64,000 nt of DNA from Caulobacteraceae bacterium (GTDB lineage Bacteria; Pseudomonadota; Alphaproteobacteria; Caulobacterales; Caulobacteraceae). A model generated the notes under the pieces. It had not been told where the DNA came from and did no database searches. It saw only the letters and a program-made list of their open reading frames with translations. A program made the position numbers and the translations under genes. The stretch covers positions 1 to 64,000 of the forward strand of contig JAIBAU010000002.1 in assembly GCA_019695035.1 (NCBI GenBank). Direction: 5' to 3'. The stretch's first letter is position 1; each line of letters starts with the position of its first letter. Below are positions 19,177 through 28,853 of the stretch, piece by piece.

Positions 19177-21642
19177 ATGACCGCTGCCGCCGTCGACGCT
19201 CCGAACCGGGACCGGGGCGGGCCGCTCCTGTTCGCCGTCGCCATCTTCACCAGCGCGATGCTGGTCTTCACCGTCGAACCGATGGTGACCAAGCTGGTCC
19301 TGCCGCTGCTGGGTGGATCGGCAGCGGTGTGGAACACGGCGGTCGTATTCTTCCAGGCCGCGCTGCTGGCCGGCTACGGCTACGCCCACCTGCTGCAGAG
19401 AATCCGCTCCCTCCGCACGCAGTTGATTGTCCACCTGGTACTGTTGGTTTGCGCTGCGGGCGTCCTGCCGCTCCACGTCACCGGCCTGCTGGGAGAACCG
19501 GATTCGAACCATCCGATCCTCTGGCTGTTGGGGGTGCTGACTCTCTCGATCGGCGCTCCATTCGCCGTCCTGTCCGCCACCGCGCCGCTCCTGCAGGCCT
19601 GGTACGCGCGGGTTCGGGCGGGCAAGGCGGACGCCGCCAACCCCTACGTACTCTACGCCGCCTCCAACCTCGGCAGCTTCATAGCCCTGTTGGCCTACCC
19701 GGTGCTGGTCGAACCGCTCCTGACCCTGAAGGGGCAGGCGATGAGCTGGACGGTGGGCTATGGCCTCTTCTTCTTCCTGGCCTTGGCCCTGGCGGCCCAC
19801 AGCTGGGGTAGCCGCGCCGGGCCTGCGGCCGCGCCGCTCGAACGCAGCGCGCCTCTGTCCTGGCGGACCCGGATTACCTGGGTGCTGCTGGCCGCCGCGC
19901 CATCCAGCCTCATGCTCGGCGTGACCCAGCATCTAACCACGGACATCGCGTCGGTGCCGTTCCTCTGGATCATTCCGCTCTCGCTTTATCTGCTGACCTT
20001 CGTCATCGCGTTCTCCGACAGGCCCGCGCTGAAGTTCTCCACCACCGTCCTGTTGCAGGCGGTGTTCGTGAGTCTGTGCGCCTGGTTGTTGCCCTTCTCG
20101 ACGGCCTACTGGGTGCTGTTGTTCGTCATCCACCTGGGCACCTTTTTCTTCACCGCCCTCATGTGCCATCAGGGTCTCGCGGCCCGCCGGCCGCCGGCTG
20201 ACCGGCTGACCGAGTTCTACCTGTTGCTGTCCCTGGGCGGGGTGCTTGGGGGAGCCTTCAACGCCCTGCTGGCCCCGGTCATTTTCGACACGGTCCGCGA
20301 GTACCCGTTGGTGCTGCTGCTGGCCCTCTTTGCGCGACCTGCGCCCGAGGCCACCGAAAAGCTGATGTATGCGGATGACGCCTCGGGGCTGTCCGGGCTT
20401 CGCAGGATATTCCGCAGGCTCGGACTCGGCGCGATGGCGTTCCTATTCGGGCGCCGGGAGAGCCCGCGCGAGGGCCTGGCCGCCTTCAATCGGCCCGACA
20501 CTCTGAACGCCTATTTTCTGCTGACCTGCATCGTCCTCGCGCTGATCCCCCCGGGGGTCTACTGGATGCTGAACAAGGATCCGGAGCTGCTGCGCGTCTT
20601 CACCTGGAAGATGGCTGCGGATACCTCCTACGTCTTCTTCGCGATCGCGGGCGTCCTCGCCTTCTTCCTGCGAAAGCAGCGCGGCCTGATGATCATCGGC
20701 CTCAGCATCCTGACAATCTGCGCCCATGCCGTTTCAGGGCGCTACCAGTGGATTGCGGGGGACCGGTCCTTCTTCGGCATCCTGCGCGTGGCGACCTACA
20801 CCGATCCGGTGCTGGGCGAGGTGCACATGCTGTTGCATGGCACCACCCTGCATGGATCGGAGATCGTCGAGGGTCCCCATCGCTGCCAGCCGATGCTGTA
20901 CTACGCCAAGGTCACGCCCCTCGGGCAGGCCATGGAGCGGGTGCAGTTCGAGCGCCCGGAGGGCGTCACGGCCGGGGTCGTAGGACTGGGGACCGGCTCC
21001 ATGGCCGCCTACATGCGGCCGCAGGACCGGCTTACCTACTTCGAGATCGACCCGCTCGTGCCGAGGTTCAGTCGCAATCCGGCGCTCTTCAACTTCGTGG
21101 ATCAGTGCAATGGGGGAGCGCCCATCGACATCGTCATGGGGGACGCCCGCCTGAGTCTGGCCAAGCAGCCGCCCGGCAAGTTCGACATCCTCATCATCGA
21201 CGCCTTCTCCTCCGACGCTGTGCCGACGCACCTGCTGACCGAGGAGGCGCTCCAGATTTACCTGAAGGCGCTCAAGCCGAACGGGGTGGTCGTCCTGCAC
21301 CTGTCGAACCGCAACCTCGAGATCACCAAACCCGCCATCGCCGCCGCCGCCGAATTGGGCGCGCCCGCGCTGCATCAGATCTACTATGAGGACGAAAACC
21401 AGCCGGCCAATGTCGAGGCGTCGACCGAGGCGCTGATCCTGTCTCCTACGCAGGCAGGAATCGACTCCTTCCGGCCCGACCCGCGCTGGACCGCGCCTCC
21501 GTCGCCCGGCGAAGTGCGCGCCTGGACGGACGACTACACGAACCTGGCGGGTTCGCTGTGGCGCGACATGTCCGTGCGGCTGGACTTCTATTGGCGCCAT
21601 TTCACCGGCGGTGACCGATCCGCCGCGGCAGGCAGCGACTAG
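19177..21642 (+). CDS. Polytopic membrane protein fused to spermidine-synthase-like domain
   Basis: This 821-residue fusion has about 11-13 membrane helices in residues 20-560 (for example [17 protein letters not shown] and [18 protein letters not shown]). A cytosolic C-terminal Rossmann domain of about 250 residues follows, with the SAM/aminopropyl-binding pattern [29 protein letters not shown] and [14 protein letters not shown]. Such fused proteins are widespread and annotated as spermidine synthase-like, but their substrate is generally unknown and the membrane part is not a proven transporter. A gene for S-adenosylmethionine decarboxylase is not nearby. Start ATG at 19177; the 88-base gap from the divergent cinA start holds the promoter. 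Confidence 0.85.
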   Translation: MTAAAVDAPNRDRGGPLLFAVAIFTSAMLVFTVEPMVTKLVLPLLGGSAAVWNTAVVFFQAALLAGYGYAHLLQRIRSLRTQLIVHLVLLVCAAGVLPLHVTGLLGEPDSNHPILWLLGVLTLSIGAPFAVLSATAPLLQAWYARVRAGKADAANPYVLYAASNLGSFIALLAYPVLVEPLLTLKGQAMSWTVGYGLFFFLALALAAHSWGSRAGPAAAPLERSAPLSWRTRITWVLLAAAPSSLMLGVTQHLTTDIASVPFLWIIPLSLYLLTFVIAFSDRPALKFSTTVLLQAVFVSLCAWLLPFSTAYWVLLFVIHLGTFFFTALMCHQGLAARRPPADRLTEFYLLLSLGGVLGGAFNALLAPVIFDTVREYPLVLLLALFARPAPEATEKLMYADDASGLSGLRRIFRRLGLGAMAFLFGRRESPREGLAAFNRPDTLNAYFLLTCIVLALIPPGVYWMLNKDPELLRVFTWKMAADTSYVFFAIAGVLAFFLRKQRGLMIIGLSILTICAHAVSGRYQWIAGDRSFFGILRVATYTDPVLGEVHMLLHGTTLHGSEIVEGPHRCQPMLYYAKVTPLGQAMERVQFERPEGVTAGVVGLGTGSMAAYMRPQDRLTYFEIDPLVPRFSRNPALFNFVDQCNGGAPIDIVMGDARLSLAKQPPGKFDILIIDAFSSDAVPTHLLTEEALQIYLKALKPNGVVVLHLSNRNLEITKPAIAAAAELGAPALHQIYYEDENQPANVEASTEALILSPTQAGIDSFRPDPRWTAPPSPGEVRAWTDDYTNLAGSLWRDMSVRLDFYWRHFTGGDRSAAAGSD

Positions 21643-22778
21643 ACGGGCAGCTCCAGACTCACGATGGCCTGCGCCGCGAGTCCTTCCTCACGGCCCGTGA
21701 ATCCCATGCCCTCGGTCGTGGTGGCTTTCACGCTGACCGCGTCGAGGGGCAGGTTCAGGAGTTCGGCGAGCCGGGCTCGCATCGCATCCCTGTGCGGCTT
21801 TACCTTGGGCCTCTCACAGATCAGCGTGACGTCCACGTTGGCGATCCGGCCGCCGCGGGCGCCGACCAGCGCCGCCGCATGGGCCAGGAAGCGATCCGAG
21901 CTTGCACCCTTCCACTGCGGGTCCGTGGGCGGGAAGTGGTCCCCGATGTCGCCTTCCCCCAAGGCGCCGAGCAGCGCGTCGGTCAGGGCGTGCAAGCCGG
22001 CGTCGGCGTCCGAATGGCCCAGCAGCGTCCTGTCGTGCGCGATCCTCACGCCGCACAGCCAGACTCCATCTCCGGGCCCCCATCGATGCGCGTCAAAGCC
22101 CTGGCCCACGCGAGTGCGACGCAGGGACCCCGCAATCGCCTCGGCCATCTCGAAGTCCTCCGGCCAGGTCAGCTTCATCAGCCGCGGATCTCCCACCACG
22201 ACGGCGACCTGCCCGCCTGCTCGCTCGATCGCGGCGGCGTCGTCCGTCATGGCCTCATCCGCTGGCCAGGCGTCGTGCGCCGCTACCAGGCGGTCGTAGT
22301 GGAACGCCTGCGGCGTCTGGGCCTGCCACAAACCATCACGAGCCACCGTGCCCGCGATGCGTTCGCGCTCGGCCCGCTTGAGGGTGTCGGCGACGGGCAA
22401 GCCCGGTATGGCGCCATCCGCCGCCGGGAGCGCGTCGATCAGCCGGCCGACCACGGAGGGCGTCAGGAAGGGCCGCGCAGCGTCGTGCACCATGACGGCC
22501 TGTGGCGGATTGTCGGCCAGCGCCTGCAGTCCGTTGCGCACCGAGCGTGCGCGCGACGTGCCGCCCGCCACGAACATGACGGTCAGGCCGTCGAGGGCGG
22601 CTATGGCTTCCGTTTCGGCGCCCGGCGGGATGACCGCCACAACCTGGCGGGCGCCGGCGGCCAGCATGGCTTCGGCAGACCAGCGGATGACCGGCCGTCC
22701 GGCGACGGAACGCCATTGCTTCGGCCCGCCGGCGCGGACACCCGAACCGCCCGCGGCGATGATGGCGTCGAAGATCAT
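21639..22778 (-). CDS. ispDF: Bifunctional IspD-IspF, MEP isoprenoid pathway
   Basis: This 379-residue fusion catalyses two steps of the MEP pathway. The N-terminal IspD (about 1-225) is MEP cytidylyltransferase with [22 protein letters not shown] and [10 protein letters not shown]. The C-terminal IspF (about 226-379) is MECDP synthase with [10 protein letters not shown] (zinc-binding DxH), [21 protein letters not shown] and the [15 protein letters not shown] end. The fusion is typical of alphaproteobacteria. The ATG at 22778 is selected because IspD begins there. It is divergent from dusB, with 76 bases between starts, and convergent with the fused membrane gene (4-base overlap of stops). 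Confidence 0.95.
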   Translation of the reverse strand: MIFDAIIAAGGSGVRAGGPKQWRSVAGRPVIRWSAEAMLAAGARQVVAVIPPGAETEAIAALDGLTVMFVAGGTSRARSVRNGLQALADNPPQAVMVHDAARPFLTPSVVGRLIDALPAADGAIPGLPVADTLKRAERERIAGTVARDGLWQAQTPQAFHYDRLVAAHDAWPADEAMTDDAAAIERAGGQVAVVVGDPRLMKLTWPEDFEMAEAIAGSLRRTRVGQGFDAHRWGPGDGVWLCGVRIAHDRTLLGHSDADAGLHALTDALLGALGEGDIGDHFPPTDPQWKGASSDRFLAHAAALVGARGGRIANVDVTLICERPKVKPHRDAMRARLAELLNLPLDAVSVKATTTEGMGFTGREEGLAAQAIVSLELPV

Positions 22779-22854
22779 GGGCGCTGTTTCCGCGAAGGCG
22801 CGCGCCTGTGCAAGCCTTCCCGATCTCGATCGGGGCGGGTATGTACGCGGCCCC

Positions 22855-23865
22855 ATGGCCAAGACCCTGCGCATCGGCGACGTCGAGATCGGCGGACAGG
22901 TCCTGATCGCGCCGATGACGGGCGTCAGCGATCTGCCGTTCCGCCGCGCGGCGTCACGCCTGGGTGCAGCCTATGTGGCGACCGAAATGGTCGCCTGCGC
23001 CGAACTGGCGAGAGGGCGGCCGGATGTCGTCCGTCGCGCAGCCGTAGGCGAGGGCCTTCCCCTGACGGTCATCCAGCTTGTCGGTCGGGATCCAGACATG
23101 ATGGCGCGAGGAGCCGCCATGGCCGAGGCGGCGGGCGCGGACATCGTGGACCTCAATTTCGGCTGCCCGGCCAAGGAGGTCTCGGGCCGCGCTTCGGGTT
23201 CGGCGTTGATGCGTGAGCCGGACCAGGCGAGGCGCGTGATGGCGGCGGCGGTTAGCGCGACCTCACGTCCCGTCACCCTGAAGATGCGACTCGGATGGGA
23301 CGACACGTCGAAGAACGCGCCTCAGTTGGCGGAAATGGCGCAGGAAATCGGGATCGCGGCGATCACGGTCCATGGCCGAACACGACAGCAGTTTTACAAG
23401 GGCGCGGCGGACTGGAGTGCGGTGCGGGCGGTCAAGCGGGCCGTTTCCGTGCCGGTGATCGTCAATGGCGACGTCATCGACGCTTCGTCGGCGCGCGAGG
23501 CGCTGAGGGCGTCGGAAGCCGACGGGCTCATGCTGGGGCGGGGAGTGTACGGACAGCCGTGGCTGGCGGCGGCGATCGAGGCGGCGCTGGCGGACGGGGA
23601 GCCCGACCTGGCGCCGGGAACGTCTGCGCGCCTGGGCATCGTACTTGACCATTTCCGTGAAAGCCTCGCGTTCTACGGCGACGGGCTGGGCCTGAAGATG
23701 TTCCGCAAGCACCTGGGCTGGTACGTCGAACAGGCCCCCTGGCCGGAGGACCCTGCGGTGCGCCGCTCCGCCAAGGCCGACCTGTGCCGTCTTGAGGCGC
23801 CCGAGGATGTTGAGGCGGGGCTGGTGCGGCTCTGGACGGACCCATCCTGCGCCTTCGCCGCCTGA
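22855..23865 (+). CDS. dusB: tRNA-dihydrouridine synthase B (NifR3 family)
   Basis: This 336-residue FMN enzyme reduces uridine to dihydrouridine in tRNA. N-terminal [25 protein letters not shown], the ATEMVAC segment, NFGCPAKEV, the flavin-site [11 protein letters not shown] and GVYGQPWL are all in place. In many alphaproteobacteria nifR3/dusB is the first gene of the nifR3-ntrBC-ntrYX cluster. Here it is followed directly by ntrY after 81 bases. Start ATG at 22855 gives the normal N-terminus. Confidence 0.93.
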   Translation: MAKTLRIGDVEIGGQVLIAPMTGVSDLPFRRAASRLGAAYVATEMVACAELARGRPDVVRRAAVGEGLPLTVIQLVGRDPDMMARGAAMAEAAGADIVDLNFGCPAKEVSGRASGSALMREPDQARRVMAAAVSATSRPVTLKMRLGWDDTSKNAPQLAEMAQEIGIAAITVHGRTRQQFYKGAADWSAVRAVKRAVSVPVIVNGDVIDASSAREALRASEADGLMLGRGVYGQPWLAAAIEAALADGEPDLAPGTSARLGIVLDHFRESLAFYGDGLGLKMFRKHLGWYVEQAPWPEDPAVRRSAKADLCRLEAPEDVEAGLVRLWTDPSCAFAA

Positions 23866-23918
23866 CGCGCCAAGGACCTTAACGGCGCAGTATTTCAGCA
23901 ACATCACTGTTGATTTCA

Positions 23919-23934
23919 TGGCACAGCATCTGCA
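23919..23934 (+). promoter_or_regulatory. Sigma-54 type -24/-12 promoter before ntrY
   Basis: TGGCACAGCATCTGCA has GG and GC elements exactly 10 bases apart, as sigma-54 promoters require, and matches the TGGCAC...TGCA consensus closely. Transcription would start near 23944, only about three bases before the ntrY ATG, so the transcript would be nearly leaderless. Confidence 0.55.
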
Positions 23935-23946
23935 AGGTGCGCGGCC

Positions 23947-26175
23947 ATGCTGAACGCCTTCGCCCGCAAGGGCGCAACAGCCTTCGCGCCGTTCCAGACC
24001 CTGACCGGTGAGGGCAGGGGGCGGATTCTGTTCGGCGCAGCCTTCGCCCTCGCCGTGGTGGTCACGGGCCTGGCGATCTGGTTGGTGGCCTCGGCTCCCG
24101 GTGCGGGGCCCCTGGCCCCGGCAACACGGATCCTCCTCTGGATCCTGATTGCCAACCTCCTGCTGATCCTCGCTCTTCTGGGCGCCGTCGTGCTGCGGGT
24201 GGTGAAGCTGACCCGGGCGCGCGAGACCGATGCCGGCGCGCGCCTTCGCCTTCGTTTTGTCCGGCTGTTCGCCATCGCGGCCGTAGTGCCGGCGGTCATC
24301 GTCGCCCTCTTCTTCGGCGTTCTGGTCACGCGAGGCATCGAGAGCTGGTTCTCAGAACGCGTGCGCACCGCCGTGGAGAATGGCGCGACGATCGCCCGCT
24401 CGTACCTCGCCGACAAGACCAACGCGGCGGGGTCGGACATGAAAGCCATGGCGGAAGACCTGGCCCAGCCGCGTGTCGCCGCGATGTTCCCGACCCGGCT
24501 GACGTTCTCCCAGGCCCTGGAGCAGCTGGCGCAGTTCCGGCAGTTCGTCGCGGTCTATGTCATCGACGGGCAGGGGCAGGTCCTCGCCCGAGCCGAAGCG
24601 CCCAGGGCCCCCGCCTACAGCGCCCCGCCGCCGGCGACGATCGCAACGGCCCGCGGGGGCGAGATTTCGGTGAGCGTATTCCCCGACCCCGACATGGTTC
24701 GCTCGGTCTATCGGCTCGACAGCGCCTATGGTCGGGACGTCTACCTCTACGGGGTCCGCTATCTGGACCCGGGGATCATCAATCGTCTGCGCGAGTCCGA
24801 GGACTCCATCGTCGCCTATCGCGAAGCCGAGCAGAGCCGGGCCCGGATCCAGTCCGGCTTCATCCTCGTCTATGTCGAGACCGCCCTGCTGGTGCTGGTC
24901 GGCGCTGTCTGGTTGGGCATGACGGCGGCGGGGGCCATCGCCGCGCCCGTGGCTCGGCTGGTTCAGGCGGCGGACCGGGTGGCGTCGGGCGATCTCAACG
25001 TGCGTGTGGAAGCCGACAAGGACGCAGAGGAAATCGCCATCCTGTCGCGGGCGTTCAACCGCATGACCGGAGACCTGCAGACCCAGCAGGAGGCCCTGAA
25101 GTTCGCCTCCGCCGAGGCCCAGGGCCGCCGCCGCTTCATCGAGACCGTGCTGACCGGGGTGTCTGCGGGCGTGGTTGGTCTCGACGCGAAGGGGCGGGTG
25201 TCGGCGATCAACCGTCAGGCGCTGGCCTTGCTCGCCCTCACCGACGCGGCGGCCTTCGGCAAGCCCCTAGCCAAGGTGGCTCCGGAACTGGCGAGCGTCG
25301 TCTCGGGACCACCTGAGGCGGGCGAGCAGGAGGTCGACGTCACCAGAAGCGGCGAGACCCATCGCCTTCGCGTGCGCGTATCGGACGGCGACGAGGGCGG
25401 CCTTATCCTGACCTTCGACGATATCACCCGCCTGGTCACCGCCCAGCGCAACGCGGCCTGGACCGACGTCGCCCGCCGCATCGCCCACGAAATCAAAAAT
25501 CCCCTGACCCCGATCCAGCTGTCCGCGGAGCGCCTGCGACGCAAGTACCGGAGCCAGGTCGAGACCGATCTCGAGACTTTCGACCGCTGCACCGACACCA
25601 TCATTCGGCAGGTGGGCGACATCGGGCGAATGGTCGACGAATTCTCGGCCTTTGCGCGCATGCCGACGCCCAAGTTCGCGGAGGAAGATCCCGCGGAACT
25701 GCTTCGGCAGGCGGTCTTCGCCCAACGGGTCGCGCAACCCGAGGTCAAGCTGGAGCTGGTCGAGCCGCTGCCCCAGGTGCGTTTTGTCGCCGACGGCCGC
25801 ATGGTCGGTCAGGCGCTCACCAACGTGCTGAAGAACGCCGGCGAGTCCGTGATGGCCCGGCGAGCGCAGGACCCGGCGTCGCCGATGGGCATGCGCGCCG
25901 AGCTGCGCGCCGAGGGAACCAATCTCCTGTTCGTGGTCGAGGACGACGGCGTCGGCCTGCCCGAGAAGGATCGGGATCGCCTGACCGAGCCCTACGTCAC
26001 GACCCGCGAAAAGGGCACCGGACTCGGCTTGGCGATCGTCAAACGCATCTGTGAAGACCACGGCGGCGAGCTCCTGCTCGGCGACGCAACTGAATTGAGC
26101 GGAGCCCGGGTGGCCATGCGCTTCCCGGGAGCCGTGAAGAGCGAGGCGGCCAAGCCGGCCGTCGCGCGGGCTTAG
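23947..26175 (+). CDS. ntrY: NtrY-type membrane sensor histidine kinase
   Basis: This 742-residue kinase has four membrane helices (about 28-50, 58-82, 104-128 and 298-322) with a periplasmic sensory region between the third and fourth. A HAMP domain (about 325-380) and a PAS domain (about 395-490) follow. The HisKA motif ARRIAHEIKNPLTPIQLSAERLRRK carries the phospho-acceptor His, and the HATPase core shows DDGVGLPEKDRDRLTEPY and GTGLGLAIVKR. The layout is that of NtrY, which with NtrX responds to nitrogen and, in some species, redox or envelope cues. It is followed 24 bases later by ntrX. The usual upstream ntrB-ntrC pair is missing. Confidence 0.93.
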   Translation: MLNAFARKGATAFAPFQTLTGEGRGRILFGAAFALAVVVTGLAIWLVASAPGAGPLAPATRILLWILIANLLLILALLGAVVLRVVKLTRARETDAGARLRLRFVRLFAIAAVVPAVIVALFFGVLVTRGIESWFSERVRTAVENGATIARSYLADKTNAAGSDMKAMAEDLAQPRVAAMFPTRLTFSQALEQLAQFRQFVAVYVIDGQGQVLARAEAPRAPAYSAPPPATIATARGGEISVSVFPDPDMVRSVYRLDSAYGRDVYLYGVRYLDPGIINRLRESEDSIVAYREAEQSRARIQSGFILVYVETALLVLVGAVWLGMTAAGAIAAPVARLVQAADRVASGDLNVRVEADKDAEEIAILSRAFNRMTGDLQTQQEALKFASAEAQGRRRFIETVLTGVSAGVVGLDAKGRVSAINRQALALLALTDAAAFGKPLAKVAPELASVVSGPPEAGEQEVDVTRSGETHRLRVRVSDGDEGGLILTFDDITRLVTAQRNAAWTDVARRIAHEIKNPLTPIQLSAERLRRKYRSQVETDLETFDRCTDTIIRQVGDIGRMVDEFSAFARMPTPKFAEEDPAELLRQAVFAQRVAQPEVKLELVEPLPQVRFVADGRMVGQALTNVLKNAGESVMARRAQDPASPMGMRAELRAEGTNLLFVVEDDGVGLPEKDRDRLTEPYVTTREKGTGLGLAIVKRICEDHGGELLLGDATELSGARVAMRFPGAVKSEAAKPAVARA

Positions 26176-26199
26176 GGGACTGGGGCTTAGGAACGGACC

Positions 26200-27606
26200 A
26201 TGAAATCCATGACCGGCGCTGACATCCTGGTGGTCGACGACGAGGCGGATATCCGCGAGCTCGTGTCGGGCATCCTGCAGGACGAAGGCTATGCGGTGCG
26301 AATGGCGAGCGACGCCGAGCAGGCGCTGGCTGCCTTCAAGGCTCGGAAGCCCTCGCTGCTTGTTCTCGACATCTGGATGGCAGGCGGCGGGCTTGATGGC
26401 CTCGAGTTGCTTGACGTGGTCAAGGAGTTGGATCCGGACATGCCCGTGGTCATGATCTCGGGCCACGGCAACATCGAGACGGCGGTCAGCGCGATCAAGC
26501 GCGGTGCCTACGACTTCCTCGAGAAGCCCTTCAAGTCGGATCGCCTGCTGCTGATCGTCCAGCGCGCTCTCGAGGCGGCCAACCTACGCCGTGAGAACCG
26601 CCAGCTGCGGGCGAAGGCGTTTGTGCCCGACAGCCTGGTCGGCAAGAGCCAGGCGGCGCAGCAACTGCGCGCGACCATCTCCAAGGTCGCGCCGGCCAAC
26701 AGCCGAATCCTGATTTCCGGCCCCCCTGGATCCGGCAAGGAGCTCGTCGCGCGGCTCATCCACGACGCCAGTCCGCGCTCCCGGTGCGACTTCGTGGCCA
26801 TCTCTTCAGCGGGAATGGCGCCCGAGCGCCTGGATATCGAACTGTTTGGCGAGGAGGGCGAGAACGGGCGCCCCTCCAAGACCGGCGTGTTCGAGCGGGC
26901 CCACGGCGGCACTCTCTATCTCGATGAGGTGGCCGACATGCCCCGCGAGAGCCAGAGCCGCATCCTGCGAGTGCTGGTCGAACAGCGCTTCCGCCGCGTT
27001 GGAGGCGACTCCGACGTGCAGGTGGACGTGCGGGTGATTTCCTCATCCTCCCGCGATCTGCGTGAGGAAATCGCCGCCGGCCGATTCCGCGAGGACCTGT
27101 TTCACCGGCTCAATGTGGTCCCGATCCGCGTGCCCGGATTGAGCGAACGCCGTGAAGACATTGCGGAACTGGTCGACTATTTCATCGACGGCATCGCCGC
27201 CGCCCAGGGCCTGCCCCGTCGCAAGCTCGGGGATGACGCCGTCGCCACCCTGCAGGTGCACGCCTGGCCAGGGAACGTTCGCCAACTCCGCAACAACGTC
27301 GAGCGACTCCTGATCCTCGCGACGGGCGACCCCAACGAACCCATTACGGCTCAGATGCTGCCGAGCGAGGTGGCTCAGGCGGGTGCGGCGGGCTCGGTCG
27401 GACCCGAACGCATCATCGCCCTGCCTCTGCGCGAAGCCCGCGAGGTGTTCGAGCGCGAATATCTCGGCGCACAGATCCTCCGCTTCGGCGGCAATATCTC
27501 GCGAACGGCAAGCTTTATCGGCATGGAGCGATCGGCGCTGCACCGCAAGCTGAAGAGCTTGGGCGTTGCGCCCGCTCGCAATGGCGACGAACCGGAAGAG
27601 GAATAG
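26200..27606 (+). CDS. ntrX: NtrX-type response regulator
   Basis: This 468-residue protein has a receiver (1-125; acidic DDEAD and the phospho-Asp in VLDIWMAG), an AAA+ domain (about 140-370; Walker A SGPPGSGKELVARLIH, Walker B-like GGTLYLDEVADMP) and a Fis-type helix-turn-helix (about 415-462; GGNISRTASFIGMERSALHRKLKSLG). The GAFTGA loop that contacts sigma-54 is not present; the corresponding region reads GEEGENGRPSKTGVFERA. This suggests it does not act as a classic sigma-54 activator, as reported for several alphaproteobacterial NtrX proteins. ATG at 26200 or 26209 are both possible starts. Confidence 0.93.
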   Translation: MKSMTGADILVVDDEADIRELVSGILQDEGYAVRMASDAEQALAAFKARKPSLLVLDIWMAGGGLDGLELLDVVKELDPDMPVVMISGHGNIETAVSAIKRGAYDFLEKPFKSDRLLLIVQRALEAANLRRENRQLRAKAFVPDSLVGKSQAAQQLRATISKVAPANSRILISGPPGSGKELVARLIHDASPRSRCDFVAISSAGMAPERLDIELFGEEGENGRPSKTGVFERAHGGTLYLDEVADMPRESQSRILRVLVEQRFRRVGGDSDVQVDVRVISSSSRDLREEIAAGRFREDLFHRLNVVPIRVPGLSERREDIAELVDYFIDGIAAAQGLPRRKLGDDAVATLQVHAWPGNVRQLRNNVERLLILATGDPNEPITAQMLPSEVAQAGAAGSVGPERIIALPLREAREVFEREYLGAQILRFGGNISRTASFIGMERSALHRKLKSLGVAPARNGDEPEEE

Positions 27607-27609
27607 TTG

Positions 27610-28473
27610 ATGTCCCGCTGGGCTTATGTGAACGGCCGGTTCCACCCGCATGGCGAGGCCGTCGTCCACGTCGAGGATCGGGGCTACCAGTTCGCCGACG
27701 CCGTCTACGAGGTCTGGGCGGTGATCAACGGTCGCCTCGCCGACTTCGACGGCCACATGACCCGGCTCGGCCGTTCGCTCGATGAACTTCGGATCGAGCA
27801 CCCGATGTCGGGCGCCTCTCTCCTGAACGTTCTCCGAGAGACCGTTCGGCGCAATCGGGTGAGGTTCGGCCTCTGCTATATTCAGATAAGCCGGGGCACG
27901 GCGCGCCGCGACCATCCGTTTCCGGACCCGGCCGTGGCGCCCAGTGTGGTTATCACCTGCAAGTCCCTCGACCGGGGTGCGATGGAGACCAAGGCGAAGA
28001 AGGGCGTGGCCGTCATCACCCAGCCTGACATCCGTTGGGGGCGTTGCGACATCAAGACGGTGGGACTGCTCCCCAACATCCTGGCCAAGCAGGCGGCGAA
28101 GGAGCGGGGCGCGGCCGAGGCCTGGCTGGTCGATGACATGGGGTTCGTCACCGAAGGATCTTCGACCAACGCGTGGATCGTGGACGCGGACGGCAACCTC
28201 CGGACGCGGGACACCCAGGCGAACATTCTGAGGGGGATCACTCGCGGCAACCTGCTGGCGGTCGCCAAGGACGCCGGCGTGAAGGTGATCGAAAAGCCGT
28301 TCACGGTCGAAGACGCCAAGCAGGCGAGGGAAGCCTTTTTCACCGCCGCCTCGGCGTTCCTCACGCCGGTCGTCTCCATCGATGGGACCAGGATCGCCGA
28401 CGGCAAGCCGGGACCTCTGACCACCAGGCTGCGCGGCCTCTACTTCGAGCGGGCCGCAGAACTGGCGGTCTAG
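27610..28473 (+). CDS. dat: D-amino-acid (D-alanine) aminotransferase
   Basis: This 287-residue class IV PLP aminotransferase opens WAYVNGRFHPHGEAVVHVEDRGYQFADAVYEV. The PLP-binding Lys is in RCDIKTVGLLPNILAKQAAKE, and the cofactor-phosphate loop is in TEGSSTNAWIV. It should interconvert D-alanine and 2-oxoglutarate with pyruvate and D-glutamate, feeding peptidoglycan precursors. Branched-chain or 4-amino-4-deoxychorismate relatives share the fold, but the first 40 residues are Dat-like. It starts 3 bases after the ntrX stop, so it is in the ntrYX transcript. Its position before hfq is common in Caulobacter relatives. Confidence 0.88.
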   Translation: MSRWAYVNGRFHPHGEAVVHVEDRGYQFADAVYEVWAVINGRLADFDGHMTRLGRSLDELRIEHPMSGASLLNVLRETVRRNRVRFGLCYIQISRGTARRDHPFPDPAVAPSVVITCKSLDRGAMETKAKKGVAVITQPDIRWGRCDIKTVGLLPNILAKQAAKERGAAEAWLVDDMGFVTEGSSTNAWIVDADGNLRTRDTQANILRGITRGNLLAVAKDAGVKVIEKPFTVEDAKQAREAFFTAASAFLTPVVSIDGTRIADGKPGPLTTRLRGLYFERAAELAV

Positions 28474-28601
28474 CCTCGACCCGCGCCGGCGCGCGAATTG
28501 AAACCCACTTGCGGCAACGCCGTTACCCCGCTTATTCACTCTACCTTGTGTGTGGGCGCGATGGGCGTCCGTCGAACATATAACCGGGGGCCCAACCGCC
28601 G

Positions 28602-28853
28602 ATGTCCAACGACAAGAAGCAGAACCTGCAGGACACCTTCCTCAACAGCGTTCGTAAGTCGAAGACGCCCCTGACGATCTTCCTGGTCAATGGGGTGAAG
28701 CTGCAGGGCGTGGTCACCTGGTTCGACAATTTCTGCGTGCTGCTGCGCCGCGACGGCCAGTCCCAACTGGTCTACAAGCACGCAATCTCGACCATCATGC
28801 CCGCCCAGCCGGTTCAGCTCTACGAACCCGATTCCGAAACCGACAGCGATTGA
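28602..28853 (+). CDS. hfq: RNA-binding protein Hfq
   Basis: This 83-residue Sm-like hexameric RNA chaperone pairs small RNAs with mRNAs. The Sm1 motif ([31 protein letters not shown]) and Sm2 motif ([10 protein letters not shown]) are both intact, and a short acidic tail follows. The ATG is preceded by GGGGGCCC at a workable distance. The 128-base gap upstream may hold its own promoter. The TGA overlaps the TTG start of hflX. Confidence 0.96.
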   Translation: MSNDKKQNLQDTFLNSVRKSKTPLTIFLVNGVKLQGVVTWFDNFCVLLRRDGQSQLVYKHAISTIMPAQPVQLYEPDSETDSD

